Source of the DNA: Aneurinibacillus uraniidurans
Lineage (GTDB): Bacteria > Bacillota > Bacilli > Aneurinibacillales > Aneurinibacillaceae
Direction of reading: 5' to 3'
Assembly: GCF_028471905.1 (NCBI RefSeq)
Contig: NZ_CP116902.1
Span: 3,111,001 to 3,175,000, forward strand
Length of the DNA: 64,000 bases
In this document: positions 34,444 to 42,192 of the stretch, one piece after another
How the letters are laid out: each line of letters opens with the position of its first letter
How positions within the stretch are numbered: the first letter of the stretch is position 1
Position numbers and translations under genes: made by a program
Notes under the pieces: model-generated
What the model was told of the DNA's origin: nothing
Database searches by the model: none
What the model saw: the letters and a program-made list of their open reading frames with translations, nothing else

Positions 34444-35616
34444 CTATTTCTCGCTTATCGCTTTATCTACTTCGCTGCGTACGGCGGTCGGCACGAGAGA
34501 CCATGGAAGACTCGGCTTTCCGTAGCGCCTAAGCGCCGCGTCAAGCTCCTCCAGATAATGAACTCGTCTGATTATATCAGCTTCGTACTTCTCCCGAATC
34601 TGTCCTGTCATACATCCCGTATCCAGTTGCCTGAGCAGCTCATTCCACTCTGCTCTAATTTTGCCGTAAAGACCAAAATGTTTCAATGCTTTCTCATAAT
34701 CTACTGTAATCATATAACGTGCTTCAAATAGAAGCGGATAGGAAAGTGCCTCGCGAAAATACCCCACTGCGGAAGCATAGTCTTCCTTTGCTGCTGCTTC
34801 TACCGCTTTCAGGTAGTAACTATTGACCTGACGCCGCTCTTCTTCTGTCAGCTGGATCTGCGGCACTACCTCTTCTGCTTTACTCTCTTCTGACTTTTCT
34901 TCAATTTCTTCCTCAGTCACTACTTCCGCGTCTGCGAATGATGCTTCTTCCGAACTCTCATCGTCGACGACTACAAACGGCTCTGGCTCTGGCTGCGGCT
35001 CGTGCTCGTACTCCTGTAGTTCTTCAACCTCTTCTTCACAAGCCTCTGCCTTTGGCTCATCAGCGACACTTTCTGCCACTGATTCCTCCACTTGCGTCGG
35101 ATCTTCGTGTTCCACTGCTTCAGGTTCCACTACTTCAGGTTCTATCTCGATTGGATGATCCACTTCCGCAGGTTCATGGTCAGGAGAAAGATCACGCAGT
35201 CGCTGAGCCTGGTCCGCCTGCTTATGCTCGTCCGCAGCCGCGATCTCCACGACTGACTCTGTCTTTCCAGCACTATCTTCTTTCACCACTTCCTCCTGTA
35301 CAAGAGATGGCGATGTCAAACTCAGCGAAGCCAGCACGGGACTTGTGTCTTCTATGGCCGCCCCAGAATGCCTGTTTATCTGTCGCACCATAAATAGGAC
35401 CGCTAGCACGACTATGCCTGCTCCCAGCACTATTAACGTAGGAATCCCTCCCATAATCAGCATGAAAAACGGAGCGATCGCACCAAGTATGATTGATCTA
35501 AAGAAAAGACTTGCCAGTTGCCTGTTTGAATATAATTTTTGACGAAGAAAAAGAAAGAATAGTACAGTAAGAAAAAAGTATAGCTGAAAATATTCACTGA
35601 TTTCGGACATACCCAT
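34444..35616 (-). CDS. Membrane protein with long acidic linker and TPR-like end
   Basis: A 390-residue protein. Two or three transmembrane helices occupy residues 10-80. A very acidic, Pro/Glu/Val-rich linker of about 180 residues follows, then a helical C-terminal region (about 265-390, containing YYLKAVEAAAKEDYASAVGYFREAL, a TPR-like helix pair). The start at 35616 (MGMSE) is well spaced from GGAAGG. It is co-transcribed with the PRC-barrel gene. I do not recognise a family; a membrane scaffold role would be speculation. Confidence 0.7.
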   Translation of the reverse strand: MGMSEISEYFQLYFFLTVLFFLFLRQKLYSNRQLASLFFRSIILGAIAPFFMLIMGGIPTLIVLGAGIVVLAVLFMVRQINRHSGAAIEDTSPVLASLSLTSPSLVQEEVVKEDSAGKTESVVEIAAADEHKQADQAQRLRDLSPDHEPAEVDHPIEIEPEVVEPEAVEHEDPTQVEESVAESVADEPKAEACEEEVEELQEYEHEPQPEPEPFVVVDDESSEEASFADAEVVTEEEIEEKSEESKAEEVVPQIQLTEEERRQVNSYYLKAVEAAAKEDYASAVGYFREALSYPLLFEARYMITVDYEKALKHFGLYGKIRAEWNELLRQLDTGCMTGQIREKYEADIIRRVHYLEELDAALRRYGKPSLPWSLVPTAVRSEVDKAISEK

Positions 35617-35925
35617 CGAATCATCCTTCCCCTCTGTTCCTACCTTCATAAGGCTTATGAAACCGAGTATGTGCACTTACAAATTTTCTGACTTATGTAG
35701 CACTAACGTGTAATAATTCGACAGTTTATATGACTATCCTTTTCTATTATATAGTAAAAAAGTTATGAATTTCAGTAGTTATCCAAGACTATTTTTATCT
35801 ACCATTACGAATAACATACCCTGTTCCGCGCATCGTGTAAATGAATTTCTTATTTTCCTCTTACCTATTTTTAAATTTTTCCGTATATACTGAATAGATT
35901 AAACATTAGAGAGCGAGGAGATTAT
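35617..35925. other. 309-base intergenic region
   Basis: AT-rich region between divergent genes. It must hold the promoters for both. I see no RNA gene, strong inverted repeat or small ORF with a ribosome site. Confidence 0.5.
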
Positions 35926-37248
35926 TTGAGAAAAACTTATCAAAATCGACTTTTATTCCTGCTACTCTGCTTCATGCTCTTATGCCTTTCTGCCTTTTAC
36001 ATAAGAAAAACTACTTCCTCTTTAGAAACTGTTCAACTTCGAAAGTTCCCTTATCCATACCGGGCTATGCTTTCTTTTACATCAGATATTGATGGCACAA
36101 CGCCCGAAGAATTCGTACAGTATCACCGCTTTCTCAATACCCGAGAGCAAACTCCAATGGGGGTTGGGCTTGGACTTGATGTTGGCGACAGCTTCTGGAT
36201 GTATACGGCCACCAATACAGCTTCCTACGTAGATAATAGGAAGCGCCAGTCTGACGCAGTCATGACGTATTTCCACGGTATCGATCCAACCCGACCCAAA
36301 GATGCGAAGTGTATCAAATATTACTGGCAGGCCGGCTGGATTGACTCTATACATAGCTATGGAGATTTCTCCCGTCAGAATGAGCAGGAAGGGCTATGCA
36401 CCCGCAATCTGGCCCGTACAGCCTGGCAGGAGATGAAGCAAGCTGGTATTCAGCCCGAAATCTGGATTAATCATGGCAATCAGGCCAATAAACAAAACTT
36501 TGGCTCTTATCGTCGCTTTGGATTTACTTCTTATCAAGCTGGGGATAATCCACACTCCCCGTTCTATCATACTGATATCGCTGCGCAGAACGGTGTACGT
36601 TTTGTCTGGAATTCATACAGCGACTATTCCTTTGGAACGAATAATGCAATCTTTCCTCTTTATCTGCGGGATGGAAGTCGCATCTGGGGATTCCACCGCT
36701 ATGGATATAACCGGACTGCTAAAGGTACACAATGGACCTGGGGGCCGGGCGCCCTTTATCTACAGCTTACTCCCAAACATTTAAATGAAATTATAAAGCG
36801 CGGGCAGTACTCCGTCGTAGCACAACACTTCGGAGGTGGTGTGGGGGATGTACCTTTTTCTGAACCAAACCGCCAAGCGCTGCGACTGCTTGCAACCTAT
36901 TACCACAATGGCGATATTCTTGTTGCACGTACCAGCAGGCTGCTTCGTTACAATCTCGTCCAGCAGTATATTCGCTATACAACCATCTATAAAGAAGAGC
37001 GAACACAGATTCAGATCAAAGCGCTTGCCGATCCGCTTTTTGGTTATCGCCGTGTACGTCTTGATGAAATTCGCGGGCTGACCTTTTATGTAAAAAATCC
37101 CTCTCAGACGGATATCTTCCTCGGGAAATACAAGCTCACTTCTTCGGATATTCAGATCAATCCCCCTGACCAGACAGGACGCGCAAGCATTAGCGTCAAG
37201 TGGTTTGCACCTGACGTATTCGATTATTCTGTAAATGCACCGCACTAA
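35926..37248 (+). CDS. Exported polysaccharide-deacetylase-like protein
   Basis: A 440-residue protein with an N-terminal signal anchor (about 8-26, LLFLLLCFMLLCLSAFYI). The core looks like a variant NodB/glycoside-deacetylase barrel: RAMLSFTSDIDGT at the place of the TFDDG motif, and SIHSYGDF at the place of the HSxxH motif with the second His replaced by Asp. Other landmarks are WINHGNQ and VAQHFGGG. Catalytic activity is therefore uncertain. TTG at 35926 follows GCGAGGAGAT. A cell-surface polysaccharide role is inferred. It stands alone, followed by a terminator. Confidence 0.65.
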   Translation: MRKTYQNRLLFLLLCFMLLCLSAFYIRKTTSSLETVQLRKFPYPYRAMLSFTSDIDGTTPEEFVQYHRFLNTREQTPMGVGLGLDVGDSFWMYTATNTASYVDNRKRQSDAVMTYFHGIDPTRPKDAKCIKYYWQAGWIDSIHSYGDFSRQNEQEGLCTRNLARTAWQEMKQAGIQPEIWINHGNQANKQNFGSYRRFGFTSYQAGDNPHSPFYHTDIAAQNGVRFVWNSYSDYSFGTNNAIFPLYLRDGSRIWGFHRYGYNRTAKGTQWTWGPGALYLQLTPKHLNEIIKRGQYSVVAQHFGGGVGDVPFSEPNRQALRLLATYYHNGDILVARTSRLLRYNLVQQYIRYTTIYKEERTQIQIKALADPLFGYRRVRLDEIRGLTFYVKNPSQTDIFLGKYKLTSSDIQINPPDQTGRASISVKWFAPDVFDYSVNAPH

Positions 37249-37255
37249 TGAAAGC

Positions 37256-37285
37256 GCTCTGGAAACACTTCCAGGGCTTTTTTCT
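37256..37285 (+). terminator. Terminator of the deacetylase-like gene
   Basis: GCTCTGGAA (37256-37264) pairs with TTCCAGGGC (37269-37277), followed by TTTTTTC. Confidence 0.85.
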
Positions 37286-37298
37286 TTACAAATTTTTC

Positions 37299-37336
37299 TT
37301 CATGTATTATTATCAAAAATGATAATAATACATGAA
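37299..37336. promoter_or_regulatory. Perfect 17-base inverted repeat, likely operator
   Basis: Arms at 37299-37315 and 37320-37336 are perfectly complementary around AAAA, with TTCATG/CATGAA at the ends. It lies 43 bases upstream of an HTH regulator gene. It is too long and AT-rich for a terminator and has no T tract, so it is a strong candidate for the regulator's own operator. Confidence 0.6.
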
Positions 37337-37379
37337 ATGATACCTAAGATTTTCTCTACTTTCCAAAGGAGATACCGTG

Positions 37380-37907
37380 ATGAATACGCTTGATCTACTT
37401 CTGCACCCTGTTCGGATGCGAATTTTACAAACGTTAATGCCAGATCGCGAGCTTACCGTACAAGAAATAAGCGAACACCTCTCTGATATTCCGCCTGCCA
37501 CCTTGTATCGCCACGTCAAAAAGCTGAAGGAAGGCGGTGTAATTGAACCGCGCTCCCACCAGCAAATACGCGGAACCGTAGAAAGTCGCTACGGAATTAC
37601 AAGTTCGGCTTTTCAAGGTGATAACGCTGCATTCAATCAATTACCAGCTGAAGAACATCTCCGCTATTTCTCGATCTTTCTTTCCTTTCTACAAGCAGAA
37701 TTCGGGCGCTATCTGACGCAACCAGAACGTGATTTTGAAAAAGACGGGATCGGCTACCGCTACACCTCTGTGTATTTATCGGAAGACGAATTCAACGACT
37801 GGCTGGAAGAGTACCGGGCGCTTATGCGCCGAGCCATGGCCTTCCCACCTGCATCGCATCGTATGAAACGCACCCTTGCCCACATTTTTCTTTCGGAAAA
37901 GGAGTAA
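37380..37907 (+). CDS. ArsR-type helix-turn-helix regulator
   Basis: A 175-residue protein. The N-terminal winged HTH (about 1-85) reads LLLHPVRMRILQTLMP at the first helix, TVQEISEHLSDIPPATLYRHVKKLKEGGVI at the HTH, then a wing. The C-terminal 90 residues form an effector or dimer domain that I do not recognise. ATG at 37380 is eight bases from AAAGGAG; a GTG directly before it is the alternative. It precedes an alpha/beta hydrolase by seven bases and has a perfect palindrome upstream, so control of this two-gene operon is inferred. Confidence 0.85.
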   Translation: MNTLDLLLHPVRMRILQTLMPDRELTVQEISEHLSDIPPATLYRHVKKLKEGGVIEPRSHQQIRGTVESRYGITSSAFQGDNAAFNQLPAEEHLRYFSIFLSFLQAEFGRYLTQPERDFEKDGIGYRYTSVYLSEDEFNDWLEEYRALMRRAMAFPPASHRMKRTLAHIFLSEKE

Positions 37908-37914
37908 TGCATGT

Positions 37915-38865
37915 ATGTCTAGTAAAGAACTTGAAGTGACCATTCCATCCGCTTACCCACTTGCCGGTACACTAACACTACCAGAAAACTCCGATGATCA
38001 GGTTCCCGTTATCATCATGCTGCACGGCAGCGGAGATATGGATCGAGATGAAAATGCGAAACAACTGCGAATTAATGCGTTTAAGGAATTGAGTGACGAA
38101 GCCGTTCGGCAAGGATATGCCACACTGCGCTACGACAAACGCGGCGTCGGACAAAGCGGCGGCAGCTTCTATGAAACCGGACTCTTTGACCTGATTGATG
38201 ACGCAGTTGCTGTCGTTGAGTTCAGCAAACAGCAGCCGCAACTTGACCCGGAGCGCATCATTCTACTTGGCCATAGTGAAGGTGGACTACTTGCCCCCGC
38301 TGTTCATGCACGCACACCCGTACACGGCATGATTCTGCTCGCTTCATCTGCTGAACCACTTGCGGATACAGCCGCCTGGCAGCGGGAACAGATGAAAGAC
38401 GATATGCGCAGCCAGAAAGGATTTAGCGGCTGGCTCCTTCGCGTATTGAACGTGCCTGGCAAACTCGATAAAATGAATGATGACCTGCTTACACGCATTA
38501 ACAACACAACCGATGCCACCATCCGGTATAAAGGCAAGAAAATAAACGCCAAGTGGAACCGGGAACATGGACAATACGATGTACGTCCCTATCTTGCGGA
38601 AGTCAACTGCCCAGTGCTGGCAATTACCGGAACAAAAGATGTGCAGGTGCATCCAGAACATGTACATGAGATCTGCCGCTTAATGCCGGGTACATGTGAA
38701 GCCCATCTCATTCCAGATATGACTCACATTCTTCGCCGAACGAAAGCTGGACCCGGTATTGGGGAAATTTTAAAAGATTACAAGAAACAGATCGTACACC
38801 CTATCGATGCTGATGTGCAGCAATTAATCGCTAACTGGCTGCACCGTATGTTTCCGCTTACCTAA
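37915..38865 (+). CDS. Alpha/beta hydrolase
   Basis: A 316-residue cytosolic serine hydrolase. The nucleophile elbow is GHSEGG near residue 122, the acid is in ITGTKDVQVHPEH, and the catalytic His is in IPDMTHILRR. An oxyanion-hole HGSGD sits near residue 39. The domain resembles dienelactone hydrolase/acyl-peptide hydrolase-like esterases, but the substrate is unknown. ATG at 37915 (MSSKELEV) follows AAGGAG within the end of the regulator gene. It is co-transcribed with the HTH regulator. Confidence 0.88.
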   Translation: MSSKELEVTIPSAYPLAGTLTLPENSDDQVPVIIMLHGSGDMDRDENAKQLRINAFKELSDEAVRQGYATLRYDKRGVGQSGGSFYETGLFDLIDDAVAVVEFSKQQPQLDPERIILLGHSEGGLLAPAVHARTPVHGMILLASSAEPLADTAAWQREQMKDDMRSQKGFSGWLLRVLNVPGKLDKMNDDLLTRINNTTDATIRYKGKKINAKWNREHGQYDVRPYLAEVNCPVLAITGTKDVQVHPEHVHEICRLMPGTCEAHLIPDMTHILRRTKAGPGIGEILKDYKKQIVHPIDADVQQLIANWLHRMFPLT

Positions 38866-38883
38866 ATAATATTTCCCTGATCG

Positions 38884-38917
38884 GGAGCCTATCGATATGA
38901 CAGGCTCCATTTTTTAT
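38884..38917 (+). terminator. Terminator of the hydrolase gene
   Basis: GGAGCCT (38884-38890) and AGGCTCC (38902-38908) are followed by ATTTTTTA. Confidence 0.85.
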
Positions 38918-38969
38918 ATAAAAAAAGAGAATCGCAAAGGACTCCCTCGTAATCTTCTCAATAAAATTG

Positions 38970-39326
38970 TTATAAACTGTAACTTGATATATAAATCGCT
39001 AGCGCCAATAAGATTAGATGAAAGATTTGATCGGCTATAATACCAAGCCACCCCGCTGCTGGCCCCTCTGTCATCTGCACACGCCGAACCCAGAACGCAA
39101 CAAACGTTCTCCGATCTAGAAAGAGATGCCCGATATAAATCAAGGCGAGCCCCCAAATCGAAAGCCCACCTGATAGCCATCCGAACAAAGCAATAATCGA
39201 TGTATACACCGTAACATGTGTTACGAGTGGCAGCCATTTCTTTGCCTTATTGTCTGCCATCCAGCTTGTCTGAAACAAAAAATCTGCAATGAGATGTCCG
39301 AGTAAAAGCATATCAAATTGGCTCAT
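38970..39326 (-). CDS. DUF3307 family membrane protein
   Basis: A 118-residue protein with four hydrophobic helices. It has the DUF3307 features GHLIADFLFQTSWMADNK near the start and HLFLDRRTFVAFWV in the middle. The family is often found on plasmids and chromosomes with unknown function. ATG at 39326 follows AGGGAGAGCG. It lies downstream of the NHL gene with a hairpin between them. Confidence 0.8.
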   Translation of the reverse strand: MSQFDMLLLGHLIADFLFQTSWMADNKAKKWLPLVTHVTVYTSIIALFGWLSGGLSIWGLALIYIGHLFLDRRTFVAFWVRRVQMTEGPAAGWLGIIADQIFHLILLALAIYISSYSL

Positions 39327-39349
39327 ATTCGCTCTCCCTTCATTGTATA

Positions 39350-39381
39350 GGCGGACAGGCCCCTATTTCTATCTGTCCGCC
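39350..39381 (-). terminator. Hairpin after the cAMP operon
   Basis: Perfect nine-base arms GGCGGACAG and CTGTCCGCC lie between the NHL gene and the DUF3307 gene. There is no T tract, so termination would be partial or the hairpin may protect the mRNA end. Confidence 0.5.
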
Positions 39382-39397
39382 TCCTGTGATGTAGCCT

Positions 39398-40939
39398 CTA
39401 TTTTCGCAAAATCACAACCTCGTTTTTCTCATCCCATTGCACAGATACCCCGTTTAGGTCTGCTATGTAGCGTACCGGGACAAAAACACGCCCCTGATGA
39501 AGAAAAGCTGCGGTATCCATCGTCTGTACAACCGTATTTCCCTCATATATATTACGGTCCTGCACATTAAGATAAAACGTATGCGGCTTATCTGGCTGAT
39601 CATCATTCGGGATATGAATGGTGACACGCTGCGTGCGAGCATCCCATTCAATCGTACGACCTAACGCATCCCCAATTGCACGAACCGGAACGAATAACCG
39701 GTTATCTTTGCGGAGCGGAGCTGTGGGAAACGTAATTTCATTATCGTTCAAGTACAATTGAACGTATGACTTTTTGGAATGGGTTGCTGGTAGCTCAGGG
39801 GTAATTTTCCGGATCATATGATTCCGGTTGTCTGCTACAAGAAGTGTACCTCCTGCCCCTGCCCATACATCAGCAGGACCGTCAAAACGGGCGTTCTGTT
39901 CGATTCCATTCCAGATGCCGTACTCTTCTGCCCCCGCAATTGTGCGTACTTGGTGCGTATCGAGCGCTAGCGCACGAATTCGCTGATTGTTCGTATCGGC
40001 AATATACAACGTCTTTCCATCTGGGCTGATCGATAAGCCTGTTGGAGAAGCAAAGCGAGCTTCCTCGCCGCTTCCATCTGCAAAATCTCCCTCAAATACA
40101 GTCGAACCTTCCGTCTTTTCATTGCCGCCACCTGCGAGCGTCTGAACGATCCCATCGGGTGTAATCTGGCGAATACGCTGATTTCCGGTATCGGCCACGT
40201 ATACCATTCCTTTGTTATCCACAGCGATCCCGTCTGGTTCATTAAATAATGCTTCTTCTCCCCGACCATCACGGAATGCACCATCCGTTTGTCCACCTGC
40301 AAGTGTGCGAACTGTGCCATCCGGTGCGATCTTGCGAATTCTGTGATTCAATGTATCGGCGACATATACCACTCCATCGGGTCCAACTGCCACATCGCCC
40401 GGTTCGTTAAACTGTGCGGCTTTTCCGACTCCATCCTGATACCCGCTCTTTCCAGAGCCAGCCAGTGTAGATACCTTACCATCGGGTGTAATTTTGCGAA
40501 TCGCATGATTCATCCGATCGGCCACATACAGATTTCCCACTGCATCCAGTGCGATGCCCTGCGGAAGATTAAAGCGGGCACTCGTACCAATTCCGTCCTT
40601 AAAATCTCCTGGATACGAGCAGCTTTTTTCCTTCTCGCCCATTCCACCTGCCAGCGTCTGAACCGTTCCGTCTGCTGTAATTTTACGAATCTGGTGATTT
40701 TCACTATCGGCGACAAAAATTTCTCCTGCCGCATTTTGTACCACGCTATACGGGAAACGGAACTGTGCCTGAGCTGCTGGACCGTTTTTTTGACCAAGTT
40801 GCTTAATGCCAGCTACTGTCGTAATACGGGATAGAGGAAGATCAGACGCTGCTGCCTGAGCGGAAAAGCAAGTACTTCCTACCAATCCTACTACGAGTAG
40901 AGCACTGCTTATTTTTTTATACCATGTTCGAGATTTCAT
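39398..40939 (-). CDS. Exported NHL-repeat protein with copper-amine-oxidase-like domains
   Basis: A 513-residue protein with a signal peptide (about 1-30, ending FSAQAAAS). Six or so NHL beta-propeller repeats follow (each with (F/V)VAD(S/T)xNHxIRKI or VADTLNHRIRKI and TLAGG). Two small copper-amine-oxidase N-terminal-like domains complete it (RLFVPVRAIGDALG...WD and RVFVPVRYIADLNG...WDEK), which in Paenibacillaceae proteins usually serve as wall or protein-binding modules. ATG at 40939 follows GGAGGGAACG. Fourth gene of the crp-cyclase-fecR operon, 15 bases after fecR. A surface scaffold or sensor role is inferred. Confidence 0.9.
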   Translation of the reverse strand: MKSRTWYKKISSALLVVGLVGSTCFSAQAAASDLPLSRITTVAGIKQLGQKNGPAAQAQFRFPYSVVQNAAGEIFVADSENHQIRKITADGTVQTLAGGMGEKEKSCSYPGDFKDGIGTSARFNLPQGIALDAVGNLYVADRMNHAIRKITPDGKVSTLAGSGKSGYQDGVGKAAQFNEPGDVAVGPDGVVYVADTLNHRIRKIAPDGTVRTLAGGQTDGAFRDGRGEEALFNEPDGIAVDNKGMVYVADTGNQRIRQITPDGIVQTLAGGGNEKTEGSTVFEGDFADGSGEEARFASPTGLSISPDGKTLYIADTNNQRIRALALDTHQVRTIAGAEEYGIWNGIEQNARFDGPADVWAGAGGTLLVADNRNHMIRKITPELPATHSKKSYVQLYLNDNEITFPTAPLRKDNRLFVPVRAIGDALGRTIEWDARTQRVTIHIPNDDQPDKPHTFYLNVQDRNIYEGNTVVQTMDTAAFLHQGRVFVPVRYIADLNGVSVQWDEKNEVVILRK

Positions 40940-40954
40940 TCTATCGTTCCCTCC

Positions 40955-42190
40955 TTACTGAATCGGCAATGTTACGGTAGTTTGTGCTGGGAGTTGTACT
41001 GGAATTGTATTTCCGTTGTTGTCATACAACGCAAGAGCGAGAATTTCTACAGTTGTTGACCTCGTAATCGGGAATGACAATTCTGCTAAAGACTGAGTTT
41101 CGTTTATTTGAGTAACAGCTGCATCCGGAAGAAGCTGCGCAAATATAAGCTCACTTTTTCCACCGGCAACCGGATAAATCTGTTGGCTTTTCAATAGTGA
41201 AGTAGCGCCTCCCCACGTTCCTGGCACACCTGTTGGCGGACTCGACACGTCACCTGATGCGTACAGGGCATGCAGCTCGATTCCCGCGACATTTGCCGCA
41301 TTCACTCCCCCAAGAATGATTTTAGCTGTATGGTTGGATGTTGTGGCAGGTACTACTTGTACTTTGACGATTGGAATAGCAGGAAGCTGGGTGCCGCCAT
41401 CTGAACTACCCGAACCACCACCTGTACTTCCTGTTGAAGGAACACCTTTTTTCAAAGTATCGGCCAGTTGCTGCATTTCAGTAATTAGCTTGGACTTCCT
41501 CTCATCCATATCCTGCACCATCTGATCAATGATTTCGGGCGAAGCTTTCGAAATGATGCTTCCCGGATCAATGGGACTTTGTTTATCTGCTGGATTTTGG
41601 TACTGGGATGTAATCGTTACTTGCTGCCCTGACCGAACAAGGATTGTTTGCTGGCCTGTTTGCTGACCCTTCTGCTGTGTAGAACGAGTAGTCACCGCTA
41701 CGACTCCGTCCTCAACCGTCATATATGTTTCACCTGTACAAGGCTCGACTGTAACAAGAAACAACGTTCCGCGCACCCCCATTATGGCTGTTGGGGTTTC
41801 AATATCAAATCGATCATTCGCATTCGCTAAACTCTCGACCTTGTTCCACACTTGACCGGACCAGACCTTTCCCTTTGTTTTTCCTCCTGCCATCTGGGCA
41901 ATCATAAAGCGTGTTCCGCTTCCTAGTGTCGATTGTGTTCCCGCACTGTATACCACTTTGGCAGACGAGTTCTTGCCGGTAATAACGGTATCTCCCTGTG
42001 ATAGGGACATGCTGTTAAATGCTGTTACGACTTTTTTACTGCCGCTTTTCTGTACCTTTACATCCCCTTTAACCGATGCAAGCTTTGCGGTACGTGCCGC
42101 TGCCATGACGGTTGTATCTGCTATACCGATGCTGCTTACTACAAATAGGACCAGTATAAGCAGCATGCCTGTTTTTCGTAGTACGGACAT
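40955..42190 (-). CDS. Exported FecR-domain protein
   Basis: A 411-residue protein with a signal peptide (about 1-31). A FecR domain spans about 35-165, with VKGDVKVQKSG, LSQGDTVITGKNSSAKV and FDIETPTAIMGVRGT(L/E)F, the last being the strongest family mark. A Gly/Ser linker follows near 255-270 and a C-terminal beta-rich region of 150 residues resembles a cohesin/Ig-like fold without a clear match. FecR and CHASE2-cyclase genes are often neighbours in other phyla (recalled). Start at 42190, just two bases after the cyclase stop. Confidence 0.9.
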   Translation of the reverse strand: MSVLRKTGMLLILVLFVVSSIGIADTTVMAAARTAKLASVKGDVKVQKSGSKKVVTAFNSMSLSQGDTVITGKNSSAKVVYSAGTQSTLGSGTRFMIAQMAGGKTKGKVWSGQVWNKVESLANANDRFDIETPTAIMGVRGTLFLVTVEPCTGETYMTVEDGVVAVTTRSTQQKGQQTGQQTILVRSGQQVTITSQYQNPADKQSPIDPGSIISKASPEIIDQMVQDMDERKSKLITEMQQLADTLKKGVPSTGSTGGGSGSSDGGTQLPAIPIVKVQVVPATTSNHTAKIILGGVNAANVAGIELHALYASGDVSSPPTGVPGTWGGATSLLKSQQIYPVAGGKSELIFAQLLPDAAVTQINETQSLAELSFPITRSTTVEILALALYDNNGNTIPVQLPAQTTVTLPIQ

Positions 42191-42192
42191 GA

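Noticed and set aside
37299..37336. Fur box reading of the AT-rich palindrome
   Set aside because: The arms run ATTATCA then TGATAAT, the opposite order from the Fur consensus TGATAATNATTATCA.
38925..38965. Possible terminator after the DUF3307 gene on the minus strand
   Set aside because: There is a T run, but the stem has several mismatches; not listed as a feature.
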